Shown piece after piece: positions 11,585 through 22,812 of a DNA stretch of 41,603 nt (position 1 is the first letter of the stretch; every line of letters begins with the position of its first letter). A model generated the notes under the pieces. It was not told where the DNA came from. It saw only the letters and a program-made list of their open reading frames with translations, and did not search any database. Both the position numbers and the translations under genes were made by a program. The DNA is from Proteromonas lacertae (lineage: Eukaryota; Sar; Bigyra; Opalinata; Proteromonadidae). The stretch covers positions 1 through 41,603 of the forward strand of contig NGBS01001210.1 in NCBI GenBank assembly GCA_002245135.1. Direction: 5' to 3'.

Positions 11585-13311
11585 ATGGATAGTTTGTATA
11601 ACAATAGGTTTATGAAGGTGAAGTATATACGTGATAACTCAATTTATTTATTAAAAATGATGAGTGTTAGTGAGTTAGATACAAAAACAGTTGTTAATGT
11701 TTTTAATACTATAAATAAAGTGAATAATATGAATATAGATGGTTTAATGAAATACAGCATAGTTGAAATTAATGAAAATATATTGTATCGAATAATGAAA
11801 GAATATACAACTCATTTAGATATAATAAACCCTCTTAAATATTTTGAAGAGACTGGAATATTTGAAGTATTAAATAGAATATTGAAAGTGCTAAAATATT
11901 TAAATGAAAATAAAACAATTCACAGTAATTTAAAACCCTCAAATATCTTCTTAAATGATGAAAATGAAGTGATAATTAATGATTATTGTAGTAATCTGTT
12001 ATATAAAGGAAGAGAAGGGATAATTAGTAGAAAAGGAAACGATGTATGTTTTGTTAGTATAGATGAATTATTAGGAAGGGATTTGGATATTTCAAGTGAT
12101 ATTTGGAATTTTGGATTAATATTTTACTATATAAAAAGTGGCAAATATCCATTTCTTGGTTCAAATATGTTAGAAACAATGAAGAATATCGAAAATGTAA
12201 AATATATTCCATTAGAATGTGAATGTAAAAATGAATTAAACTATTTTTTAAAGAAAATACTTCAAAAAGAAAAGAAAGATCGTTTAAAATTGAATGAAGT
12301 TATATCTGAATTGAAAAGTATATAATAATGAAGATGAAGTTGTTTTAAATAATATAATATAGAATTAAATGAACCACATCTTAAAGTAGTTCTTTCTGAA
12401 GAAGAAGAAATAAAAATACCTATAGAACTAAGTATTATTGTTTATCATATATTTTATGATAGAGAATAATATTGATTTTCGATTTGATAAATATATAAAA
12501 GAAAATGCAAATGGTTGGAATTTAAGTCATTGTATTATATATATTGTTAAATATGTAATTAGTGGAGATGAAAGACGAAGGAATGAGATACTTTTGTTCA
12601 AGACTTGAGAATATGATTCAAGTTGTGAAAATTGATTTGTGTGGTATTTTAATTATCATTTTTACTGATTTATTATATATAGTGAATAACATAACATCAG
12701 TTGGATTAAATGAATTCGCAGAATGTTTACAATTCTTTCCAAATTTAAGTGTATTATATATTAGTGGAAATCAATTAGGAAGTTCTGATGAAAAGAAAAA
12801 ATCATATTTGGAAAAACTGTTTAGTAAAAAATCTATTAGTAATTATGGTTTAAAATTATTTTCAGATAATCTTTATCACCTCCCTAAATTGACTCAATTA
12901 GGATTTGGAGGTATATTTATAAGTATTATTGTTTTTGAATAGATTCTCAGTTGATAGATAATGATGTAGAATACTTAAGTTCAAATTTTAAATATATTCC
13001 AAATTTAATCTGGATAGCTCTCTCAAGTATAAAATATAATAATATTATTTATTGAAATAGCTAACAATATAGGGGATAAGGGAGTAAAATGTTTTTGTGA
13101 TAATATATCCTATATACAAAATTTGGAGATATTGTATTTTCATAGAAATGAAATAAGTGATAGTGGAGGTGAAATGCTGTTAAATAACATTCACAAATTA
13201 CCAAAATTAAAAATATTTACTTCCTGTAATAACAAGATATCGAATTATAAGAATTTTGTGGTAAAGATTAGAAATAATCATCCTAACAAAGAAATGAAAA
13301 TTGATTATTAA
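11585..13311 (+). CDS. Pseudokinase with C-terminal leucine-rich repeats (copy 2)
   Basis: Seven exons, with introns at 12318-12362, 12432-12462, 12532-12562, 12644-12682, 12911-12942 and 13027-13060, all in phase 1, give 504 residues. Residues 1-245 form a kinase fold: YLLK for the ATP lysine, then HSNLKPSN where active kinases have HRDLKPxN, NDYCSN where DFG is expected, and SDIWNFGLIFYYIKSGKYPF for subdomain IX. The catalytic Asp is Asn and DFG is lost, so activity is unlikely. After a linker the C-terminus holds ribonuclease-inhibitor-type LRRs, for example NLSVLYISGNQLG, LEILYFHRNEISDSG and LKIFTSCNNKIS. No signal peptide or membrane segment is seen. It is a paralogue of the gene at 38608-40946 but lacks most of that gene's middle section. 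Confidence 0.85.
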
Positions 13312-14310
13312 GCAATTTATTTGTTATTTTGTATATTAGGGTTTTTGCAATAAAGAAATTGTTGAATATATGATAATTTTATTAATTATATGGTTATTAA
13401 GAATAAACGAGAAATTAATATATTATCGTTTATAAAATTACAGCTATTCTTCAGTTTATTTTTTTTCAAGGTATTTAACGCAATAGAAATAGTAAATTAT
13501 AAAATTAAAAAAAACTAAAGGCTTGAGATGGCTTGAACTATGTATTAAAAGAAATAAAATTTAATTGTATTTAGTGTAATAATAAATATTTAAATATGTA
13601 ATAAAGATGCTATAACAGCTAATTATGGATAAATAAATGAGAAGTGTAAGCTGGATTTAAGAATTAAACCCCTTCTGAAGTCATTTTTAATCAGGGCTCT
13701 ATGAATTGGTCGTGAACCAGTTGGCCAAACCAATTGGTAATTAGTCATAAACCAATAGTTACATAACTACATATTAGCTTATAATTGATTATGTTATGAA
13801 ATAAATAATCAATTGGAAGACTCTGTTAGCTGAATTGAAATGCGATATCAGTAAATATTATAAGTTTACTAGTTTATTGGAAGACTATTTGTATCATATT
13901 TGGAAGACATTGGCGAACGATTCGAAAATGTGAAGAAAGAACATAAACGAATAAAAAACTATAATGATAGATCATTTATTTTTTCAAGTAGTTGTTTTAT
14001 ATTGAATAAGTTGTTGCGGATAGAGAATTGATCCGATAATTACTCATCTATACAGCCTTGTTTTTATATTAAAATTTGGTAATTAAATTTTATGTTGTTT
14101 AGGTAAAATAAAAGTCCATTTTTATACAATCTATAATAGAAGTGTTTAAAAAAGAATTTTATAAACTAATTCAAAGTATATTTGTTTTATACATTAGCTA
14201 TATTTTATGAATATACTAATGAATATTATAGGACATAGAAGTGAAGAAACCTACTCAACAACACACCACTATAATTTTTATAGAAAATTACACATAACAA
14301 AATTACCTCT
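13312..14310. other. Intergenic with one paired CAAGCC motif
   Basis: Roughly 1 kb without an open frame that I can support. A GGCTTG pair at 13520-13535 (10-base spacing) matches the upstream motif of other genes, but no start codon follows with a credible frame. A short imperfect inverted repeat around AATTGGT/ACCAATT lies near 13703-13739. Confidence 0.5.
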
Positions 14311-15176
14311 TTAAATTAAATCTTCAAAACCAAATTGCTATATTTCTTCATAGTAATACTGCAAACATCAATCCAAAGATTGAATGGATACAAAGGTATT
14401 TAACTATTGCATTACATTTGGGTTAGAAATATCCAATGTACCTATAATAAAATATTTTTTTGAAGTATGTCAGAAGTGGATATGAATTTACCTGATTTTG
14501 CAAAGAGAATCTATTAGAATAAGCAAATAAATATTCTAAACTTCTTTAATGTATATATTTTACAATATATAGGTATGTGTGGAATAGAAAGAGGAATGTT
14601 ATAAAGGGAATTAGGCCTCTTACAAAAGGTGATAGTGAATTAACTGATTTAACTATAAAAGTAGTAATAAACTGTATTAAATCATCATTTGAAACAAATA
14701 AGCATCAAGAACATTAGTAAATATCTGATTTATATCAATTTTGGCTTTTGGATTTGTATGATAAGTATCATGATGATATTGAATTATACTATGTATATAG
14801 CTGATGAAATTATGACAAATAATTGGTCTGAATAGTAAAAAAGTAGAAATTAATTATAAATAAACTGTGTTTTTATACTATTTTTTGTTTTTATATATTT
14901 TTATAAGTCCCCTCTTGGAGGAAATAAGATAGAAAGTAGCATATTTGTAATTTATACCTGTGCTTGTGTTAAGGTATTGGCATTCATATTCATAAGACGA
15001 CGAAATTTTTCCCCATCTTCAACTAAAAGGGTATAAAACTGCCGTTAATCAATTGTGCAAACGGTATGCTGATGGGTAAGATTTATAATAAATTCGGACT
15101 ATGACGTTTGAGTAAAATAAAAAAAACAAAGCCGTTTCAAAAAAACGATTTAAAATATTCAACTTGAGCTTGATAC
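14311..15176 (-). pseudogene. Host gene L, main part, cut by the transposon
   Basis: Read on the minus strand from 15176, the frame runs IKLKLNILNRFFETALFFLF and on to YYKSYPSAY, then a 40-nt intron with a TTTTAG acceptor, then EDGEKFRRLMNMN and TLTQAQ. Further exon-like blocks follow: IICHNFISYIHSIIQYHHD, AKIDINQIFTN, VKSVNSLSPFVRGLIPF, KSGTLDISNPN and QFGFEDLI with a stop near 14311. I could not join all blocks in one frame, so the gene may be decayed as well as interrupted. I do not recognise the family. The missing start lies beyond the transposon at 20517. The downstream end is uncertain. Confidence 0.55.
15172..15176. repeat. Target-site duplication GATAC, left
   Basis: GATAC directly precedes the left terminal repeat and recurs directly after the right one at 20497-20501. 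This is a perfect 5-bp duplication, as made by DDE integrases. Confidence 0.85.
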
Positions 15177-15224
15177 TGTCGCGCGCGATAAAGAAATCTG
15201 CGCGATAAAGGAGTTATAAACTTT
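15177..15224 (+). repeat. Left terminal inverted repeat
   Basis: 48 bases starting TGTCGCGCGCGATAAAG. The reverse complement of 20449-20496 matches with two C/T differences. GC-rich ends stand out from the AT-rich surroundings. Confidence 0.92.
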
Positions 15225-16203
15225 TATTAAAAAGTTGAATTATAATCGTAATATATGTCCTATGTTTTAAGTATATATATTGTTAGTTTGCTATATAAAC
15301 TACTTTTTTTGACATATAAAAACTGTCATAATATGAAAAGAAAACACTATTATTAAATAGTAAAATTGACTTATATATTAAATATAATATTTATTTCATT
15401 AGATGATGCATAGAAAAAATGTATCAGTTATACAGGAATTAAGAATTATACTCTTTGAATTATTTTTTCAATTTTCAAATTTTTTCTCAAGCTCTTTTCT
15501 TTTTTTGTAATTTTAAAAGTATATGTTTAGATTATTGTAATATAAGAATATTATTAAATTGTAGATGTGATTGTTTTGTGTTTAGGTCTTATATCAAGCG
15601 TAAATATCAAGTATCTTGAAATCTAAGCGCAATGAGCGTATATTACCAGGGAAAAAATATAGAAAAATTGAATATACTATAATATAGAGATATGATATAT
15701 TTTAGTCTATTATGTAATTAAGCATTAAAGAAAAATATTAAATTTGATGTCAAGCACATATCAAACTTTTCAAATTTATATCTTATAAAATGTAAGTCTA
15801 TATATATATATATATATATTTGTTATTTGATATATTTGTATAACTGAAAGGAATTTACATCAAATATGGCAATATATTCTGTAATTACTCTAGTGGGGTT
15901 ATGCTGTTTAAGGCGTTAGTCTATTCACGTTAAATGAAGAAAACTACACCATATAATCCATCAAACTGATAGTTGCAATTATCATTCCTAGATTTATGTT
16001 ATTATATGAACATGAGAGATCCAGAAACAAAACCATGGGAAGATTGAATATTATCAGACAATTTGAGTAATTTTATTGGTAAAATAACAATTTACTCATT
16101 ATTTAGGTTATGCAAGAAAATGTGATTGAAATCTACAAAATTGTTCTAATCTTTATTAGCCTATATATCTTTTATTTACATATTATTCTATATTTATAAT
16201 TAG
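15225..16203. other. Transposon 5' region without a clear gene
   Basis: About 980 bases, very AT-rich, with a (TA)n tract near 15800-15821. A short frame MNMRDPETKPWED near 16008 looks codon-like and could be an upstream exon of the integrase, but I cannot join it with confidence. Confidence 0.5.
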
Positions 16204-17455
16204 GTCATCTGATGAAGATCTTGATACATTGCTTAGAGCTGATCATGTCAAACACTATTACGAAGAAATAGATAAATTATGCTTAAGTGGTACAAACACA
16301 TGGACATTTGATCAGAAAAAGTATGACAAATATTTGAATAACATTACTTATTACAAACTTAAAAAGTATAAAGTCGAGAATAATAAACTCTACTTCGAAG
16401 ATAAGTTGGTAGTGAAATTGGAAGAAAGTTTTGATATACTGGATGATATTCATAGATCTCATGGGCATAGAAGAGAGCGTTTCATGATGCAATATATAAA
16501 TTGTGATGCAAAATATTTTGGTATAACAAGAGACATGATTAGGATCTATTTAAATGCATGTGCTGTTTGTCACAAAATTAAGAAGATTAGTCGTAGTAAT
16601 CCAATGCAACCAATCATATCTCATGCACCAAGAGAAAGGATACTGATTGATTTAATAAATATGAGCAAATATCATTCAAATGAAAAATTTCTTTTATCTA
16701 TTATTGATCATTATAGCAGTTTTATTATGATTTATTGTCAAAAGACAAAAAGTGCCAAAGAAACAGCAGAAAATATTAACAGTTATTTACGAATTTTCGG
16801 TGCCCCATCAATTATTCAATCTGATAACGGACCTGAGTTTGTCAACAGTATATTGAATGAATTAATGGCAGATTATCATACCAAAAAGATAACAAGCTCG
16901 CCTTACCATCCTCAAACAAATGGTAAGGTTGAACGTTATAATCAAGTTATAGAACGCTTAGTAGATGGTTACTTATCTGAAAATGAGGGTCATGAATGGA
17001 CAGAATTTATAGAAAATATAATTGAAGATATGAATACTTCGATTTCTTCAACAACACATTGCAAGCCAAGAAGTCTTTTTTTTATGGATGTAGAAGAACT
17101 ACAAAAAGAAAACCCAAAATTATTTTACAATATAAGCAATAATAATGTAGATTATGGTTATAACATTGACAATGAAGAAATAAATGATGAAAAAATAAAT
17201 AAAGATATTAATAGGAATAAGTCAGTAATAGATAATATCAAACAATCTGTTAATATTAGAATAGAGAAAAAAAATAGTAAGATGGTAATGAATTCGATTA
17301 AAAAGTTGAATGAAAAAGTATCAAACCCCCAGCATGGCAATGCAATTGTTTTTACTAAGAAAATAAAAAATCAAAAAGATAAAAATGAGTTCAGAATAAT
17401 CAAAAAGAACAAAAATAATGATTCATTATATGCAGTGTATAGATATGTATATTAA
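16204..17455 (+). CDS. Integrase/transposase, Ty3/Ginger type
   Basis: The frame is open from an apparent intron acceptor at 16203 to TAA at 17453-17455, about 416 residues; the true start is unresolved. An N-terminal zinc-binding module is visible: IHRSHGHRRERFMMQY (His pair), then CAVCHKIKK (Cys pair). The rve core follows with the first acidic residue in ILIDLINM, the second in QSDNGPEFVNS and the third in HPQTNGKVERYNQ. These are the D, D and E of the DDE triad, with the SPYHPQTNG signature of Gypsy-like integrases. The C-terminal 120 residues are Asn/Lys-rich. The protein should bind the terminal repeats and catalyse insertion. It is followed by the second element gene on the same strand. 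Confidence 0.88.
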
Positions 17456-17558
17456 TAATTAACATAGTAACAAAGATAACGAAATATGATTGACTAATTC
17501 ATCGGCAGTGGAAGTCATTCCTATATCAACTGATCTTCAAGAAAAACTAAAAAGAAAA

Positions 17559-18684
17559 ATGGATATTCAATTAGTATTATTATTATTATTTTATTAAATA
17601 GGTCAATCCTCAGAAAAAGAAAAGAAAAACTGATACATACCAAAAAATTCTATCAGATATCATTAGACATCCTTCTAAAAATGCAGTTTATAGCATATTT
17701 GGAAAAATTACCTCTGAATATGATGGTAAAGATACTTTAACTGAAGAACAATTAGAAAATGTGATAAAAGTAAGAGATAAAATAGGAAAAAAGGAGTTAA
17801 ATATATATCAGATATGGTATATACTTCAATTATATGATTTTAATGACATTAATCTATTAAGTAACAATATGTTATTATATAATAATAAAAGTATGAGCAT
17901 ATTAATTAAATCACATCGATGCTATTTAATTATGATAGAAAAGGATAAAGGGATGATTAAAATATATGATTCAATTAATACATATGACTATAATACAGAT
18001 CTTAAATATATATCCTCATATATATCAAATGTAAGTAAATATGAAATAAATATAATAAATGTTAGGAACAATTTTCCAGAAGCCACAGATATTGCTGCTA
18101 CTGTGACATTTATGATTATGAATTCTGATTACAACAATATTGAAGTATTGGAGTTAGATGTTATTCTAATGAGCGATTTGTTAAGAGAATATATCTCTAA
18201 ACTATTAGAATATAAATCTTACAGACTGAAGTTGTCCTGTTTTTACGTCAATATACATGATGATGATGATGGTGATTCTCTATTCTATTCACGCAATGAA
18301 GAAAATACATTAAATTTTGTCAGATTAATTATAAATCCATACAATTATAATACAATATCACTAAAAGGTAAACAAAAGAACTGTTTCTTAAGACAATTTA
18401 ATATTATAGTTAATCATCTATTATTAAAAGAGAGATTAAAATCGGAAGATCTAGTGTTTTATATACACTTCATTAATCAGTGTAATGATAATGTAATAGA
18501 TCCAGGTAATATATATAAAAGTGATGAACAATTACGTTTATTAAGTAAAATAAAGAACGATGGTATATATTTTTCCCCAGTATGCGACAAAGATTATCAA
18601 CATTGGTCGTTATTTGAGGTGAAATATAACAGTTGTTGTGCGCCGTTTGTCATAGTTGGCCATTTGTCTACCAGACACTTTTAA
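17559..18684 (+). CDS. Second transposon protein, Ulp1/C48-like fold possible
   Basis: An ATG at 17559 opens MDIQL, then a 28-nt intron (17574-17601) leads to VNPQKKKRK, a nuclear-localisation-like basic stretch, and an open frame to 18684 of roughly 365 residues. A segment reading SHRCYLIMIEK followed by MIKIYDS resembles the His and Asp region of Ulp1/C48 cysteine proteases, and a second HWSLFEV segment lies near the C-terminus. The resemblance is partial and I cannot confirm a full catalytic set. Ginger and some other DNA transposons are known to carry such proteases. Without a search the function stays open; an accessory DNA-binding role is an alternative. Confidence 0.5.
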
Positions 18685-18853
18685 AACAAACTAAATGTAT
18701 ATTCTTACTTTTCTTGATGAAAAATTGTTACTTTTATACTTACTTTGTTATATGACCTACCTCTGCAGTATACTTTTTTGTTAATATAAATAGTTTGGAT
18801 ATTTGTGCCGTTTGTTTTCTAGAAATTTGTAAAACAAACTAAATGCATATTTA
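18642..18853. repeat. Degenerate repeats resembling the hairpin element
   Basis: GCCGTTTGT...ACAAACTAAATG is present twice (from 18642 and from 18807). Between them TATGACCTACCTCTGCAGTA resembles TATGACCTACATCTGTGATA in the hairpin element arms (about 19872). It looks like an older relic of the same repeat family. Confidence 0.4.
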
Positions 18854-18945
18854 GCTAATATAGACCAAATTACATTAGCTGAAATGATTAGAGCAACTTA
18901 ATGTTGATCATAGGACATTTAAAATGAAAAAAGAATATATAGAAT

Positions 18946-18962
18946 CAAGCCTCACTCAAGCC
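18946..18962. promoter_or_regulatory. Paired CAAGCC boxes inside the transposon
   Basis: CAAGCC-TCACT-CAAGCC with 11-base spacing. A 19-base core around it (TCAAGCCTCACTCAAGCCT) recurs in reverse complement in the hairpin element at 20051-20070. An ATG with a 19-codon frame (MEEKAKFYKNYQ...) begins 43 bases downstream at 19005, the same distance seen between this motif and host start codons. Confidence 0.35.
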
Positions 18963-19744
18963 TATTTTTTACATTTCTTTTTTATATAGATAGTTTTTAT
19001 AAACTATGGAAGAAAAAGCTAAGTTTTACAAGAATTACCAAAAGAATACCTTACATAGTTTTTAAATCTCAGTAACGATATAATAATTACCTCATTCATA
19101 ATCACTTTTGTTTTACAATATTGTTATTACAGTTTAAAAATGAAATAATAACATATAATATCTAATTAATATATTAAATTACAATAATTAACAATAATTA
19201 ACGACTTTATAAACATTCATAATCATAAACAAAAGTTTATTTGTAATATAAATAATAGAGAAAATAATAAATATATAAGAAAATAGCAAATTTGAAATTT
19301 TCTTTTTACTTCCTCTATTATTTGATTAAACACTTTGAATAGGAAAATAAGAATAACAAGATATTATTACAATAGAAAATTCATAAATGAACTATTCTAA
19401 TGATATTATTACAGAATTGTAAAAATGATACTTACAACTATTTATTACTCTTCTTTTTTATTTACCTAATAAGTATGTTACAGCAATATTAATCTACACA
19501 TATATTTAGAAGTACTAAAATATTTCTTAATAAAAAGAAATTTTAATTTTTGAACAAAAATATGGGGGTAAAAAATAAAAGGAATTTGATATTATTTTTT
19601 AAATTTTCTCAACATCAAAATTGATTTATATAATAATATTTCATAATATACTTAGTTAATATAAGTAGTTTTAATATATGTTATAATATGATATATACTA
19701 CTCTATTGTCTGATATCGCCTCATTTAACATAAATCGTATATAT

Positions 19745-20383
19745 TGTTGTTCCCCGTATGGCGGAAATCCCCGTATGGCGGAACTCTATATTCCAGAATG
19801 ATTCAATCAAAACTAATATGATATTCATGATGTTCGGAGTTAGTTATTAACAAATATATAGTTAGTTTGTCATATGACCTACATCTGTGATATACTTATT
19901 TATGAACTTCATTATTATCAATATTAAACTAATTTTTGTATATTTTCTATTATAATGTATCAGTGACTACTACAGTCTAAAATACATTATCTGATATGAA
20001 TAGAATACATTAATTTTAATGTTGATGTAATAAAAAAGGAAATTAAAGAGCAGGCTTGAGTGAGGCTTGAACTTATTTTTTCTTTTTTCTTTTTTAACCG
20101 CCTTAACATTAAAAATAGTGAATTCTATTCATATCAGATAATGTATTTTAGACTTTAGTAGTGACTGATACATTATAATAGAAAATATACAAAAATTAGT
20201 TTAATATTGATAATAATGAAGTTCATAAATAAGTATATCACAGATGTAGGTCATATGACAAACTAACTATATATTTGTTAATAACTAACTCTGAACATCA
20301 TGAATATCATATTAGTTTTGATTGAATCATTCTGGAATATAGAGTTCCGCCATACGGGGATTTCCGCCATACGGGGAACAACA
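19745..20383. mobile_element. 639-bp nested hairpin (foldback/MITE-like) element
   Basis: Two arms of about 270 bases are near-perfect inverted copies around a short spacer. Ends read TGTTGTTCCCC...GGGGAACAACA, and each end holds CCCCGTATGGCGGAA twice in tandem. TATAT flanks both sides (19740-19744, 20384-20388), giving the same 5-bp duplication length and TGT...ACA ends as the host transposon, though TATAT is weak evidence in AT-rich DNA. No coding capacity. It is likely a non-autonomous relative mobilised by a similar integrase. The spacer carries the paired GGCTTG motif at 20053-20069. Confidence 0.82.
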
Positions 20384-20448
20384 TATATAACATATGATAT
20401 GTAAAGTATACGTAGTATATATTGTAAATATAGTATTAGTTTCAAAGG

Positions 20449-20496
20449 AAAGTTTATAACTCCTTTATCGCGCAAATTTCTTTATCGCACGCGACA
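20449..20496 (-). repeat. Right terminal inverted repeat
   Basis: Partner of 15177-15224, ending CGCACGCGACA and followed at once by GATAC (20497-20501). Confidence 0.92.
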
Positions 20497-20501
20497 GATA
20501 C
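20497..20501. repeat. Target-site duplication GATAC, right
   Basis: Identical to 15172-15176; see the left copy. Confidence 0.85.
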
Positions 20502-20517
20502 TCATAATTTGGGCCAT
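20497..20517 (-). pseudogene. Host gene L, start codon fragment beyond the transposon
   Basis: On the minus strand ATG GCC CAA ATT ATG AGT ATC reads MAQIMSI and ends in the GTATC target duplication. The frame continues without a stop at 15176 on the other side of the element. The transposon thus appears to lie after the sixth codon of the first coding exon. That a start codon in the right frame lies within 21 bases of the insertion supports this, although the length is short. Confidence 0.5.
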
Positions 20518-20771
20518 CCAGATCAGGGAATAATTTATTCTATAAAATTTAACTATAAATCATTTTTATTAATTATGTAGATTATTACTAAATGCAAATT
20601 ATTCATGTGTTTCGTGATACAATCTATGATCAACGAGGAAAGTAAATATATATTATTAATCTCAATAATAAACGAAGTTTAGTCAATTATATACTTAACC
20701 ACTTAATTAGCAGTGGAATAATAATAGTCATCATAAATATACAAAAACAATTTACCATACTCAATATTTGT

Positions 20772-22775
20772 TTAATCAATATACAACCTTACTGTAGGTA
20801 ATATTACTTCATTTCCATCATCATCAGAACATGAAACATCAAGCGGAATAACTGGTAAACTCTTAGCATCTTCATTCTTTCTAATCTCACATATCACATC
20901 TACAACTGATTTTGGTAATCTTGTTTTTAATTTTGCCTATTAATTTATAATTTTTCTTATATATATACAGCTGATGTAAATAAAGAATAAATCATAGATG
21001 GACCAACACTAATCATATCAACATTCACCTTATATGATTGATTAATAAAGTCTATAAACTCTTGCAAAGTAATTGACTTTCTCTATAATAATAATATAAA
21101 TATAAATAATATTCATTACATTTCTCAAATCAATTTTTGACCAATTACTCCATTCATATTCTTTATATTTTCTCTTTGCACATTCAACTGGTTCAGATAA
21201 TTGGAATATAGGTAATGCTAAGTTACAATAACCATTTCTATATCCTTCAACTGGTTTATTCTGCAATAATGAATAAATCTCCATAGTTATTAAACCAGAA
21301 ACAAATGCTGTTGTTGTTGAAATTGCTGGTATAATATTTCCTGCAATTAATTTTGTTCTATTCATATCTACTTCTGGAATTTCATAACTATAAATATAAA
21401 TATTCAAAATATATTACTTTCTAGCTCTCAAATTCGATGTAGCAGATATAAATTGCATATGATAATTTGTATCATCATCTTTTTCAAATGAAATTGGATT
21501 TAATTTCATTCCTGCTAGTGATGATGGCTTTGGTAACTTGCTGATTATTTCATTTGGATCATTATTCTCTTGTCTATATATTTTAAATATGAAATATTCA
21601 AAATACGGTTTATCACTTGATCTAACTGGAATAAACTCAGGAATATTCATTTCTTCAATCACTTTCTTAAACAAATTGATATCAGTAGAACCATTTAATC
21701 CATACACAAATGCTCTTAAATTTGAACAGGATACAATAAATGATAAATGAATTGGATCATTTATATCAAATATTAATGGATTTGGAGCTCTTTTTTCACC
21801 AATCCAAAATGGAATTCCTTCTTCACTAACATAATCTTTCTATTACATAATAATTATTATATTATTATATACAGGGAAATTACATAATAATTGTTTAATA
21901 GTATTACAAAATAACTCTTCAAACTGTAATCTTGACCATTTTATACAATCATCAAATGTTAAAGGTTTATCATTCACTAAAGATAAATGAATTGAATTTA
22001 ATCTTTCAAATGCAGTGGCTGGCTCAGATTGAATTGATCTAATAGCATTTTCATCATGAATAAATGAATTTACATCATTTGGAATATTTTTAAATTGACC
22101 TTCAAAATAATCTCTTGCCCATTGTATTGTATGTTCAATTTTATGAGGGAAATTCTTCAACGTACATATTGGAATAGAACTTTCTGGTTGGTCATTTGAA
22201 TCGCCATATGATTCCGTTAAAAATGGAACAACAATTTGTGTATTTCCTTTCGTTCCAAGTGTTCCTGATTCTAATAATGGTTTCTGATATTCAATACTTC
22301 TACCATCCATATATAATCTTGCTTCAACATTATCTAAAGCATTACAAATACCATCTAATTCATTCATAAACTTATCATTGAAAATATTTTCAGATTCTGT
22401 ACCAACTCTGTCAGTAAAATATTTAATATGAATATCTTTATTCATTTGAATAATTGATTCACTGGCTACTTTAGATTTGGGTTGTTTTATATGACTATTT
22501 CTAAATAAAAATTGTCTTGATAGATTTGATTTTTCTATTAAATCCATATCTGTGATGTATATAAATCCATCTTTACCACAACCTAATCCCATCATTGCAA
22601 AGTTCTTTAATACTTCACATCCTATTGCACCAGCACCAACTAGGAAATATCTTAAATTTAATAATTTATCCTATTAATAATATAAACTATATAATCAATA
22701 ATACAATTATTTGTTTGCCATATACTCCAATTTCTCCTTCATATCTATTATTACTACAATTATATTCACCTATTT

Positions 22776-22812
<37 letters not shown>

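Larger units (their letters stand above)
15177..20496 (+). mobile_element. 5.3-kb Ginger-like DNA transposon
   Basis: Termini are TGTCGCG...CGCGACA with 48-bp inverted repeats (15177-15224 and 20449-20496) that agree at 46 of 48 positions and sit inside a perfect GATAC duplication. Each terminal repeat contains GCGATAAAG twice about 19 bases apart, a likely transposase-binding array. The interior encodes an integrase with an HHCC-like zinc domain and a DDE core of the Ty3/Gypsy type, plus a second long frame with an NLS-like start. There is no reverse transcriptase, Gag or long terminal repeat. TGT...ACA ends, inverted repeats and a Gypsy-type integrase fit the Ginger superfamily, whose members may also carry cysteine proteases. 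The near-identical ends and perfect duplication suggest a fairly recent arrival. Whether it is still active cannot be told. Confidence 0.85.

Noticed and set aside
15177-20496. LTR retrotransposon or Polinton
   Set aside because: The ends are inverted, not direct, repeats. No reverse transcriptase, Gag, polymerase B or capsid gene is visible; the target duplication is 5 bp and the element only 5.3 kb.
22770-22812. (TA)n tracts as independent microsatellite features
   Set aside because: This tract and those at 8656-8700 and 40014-40063 lie inside inferred introns and are explained by them.
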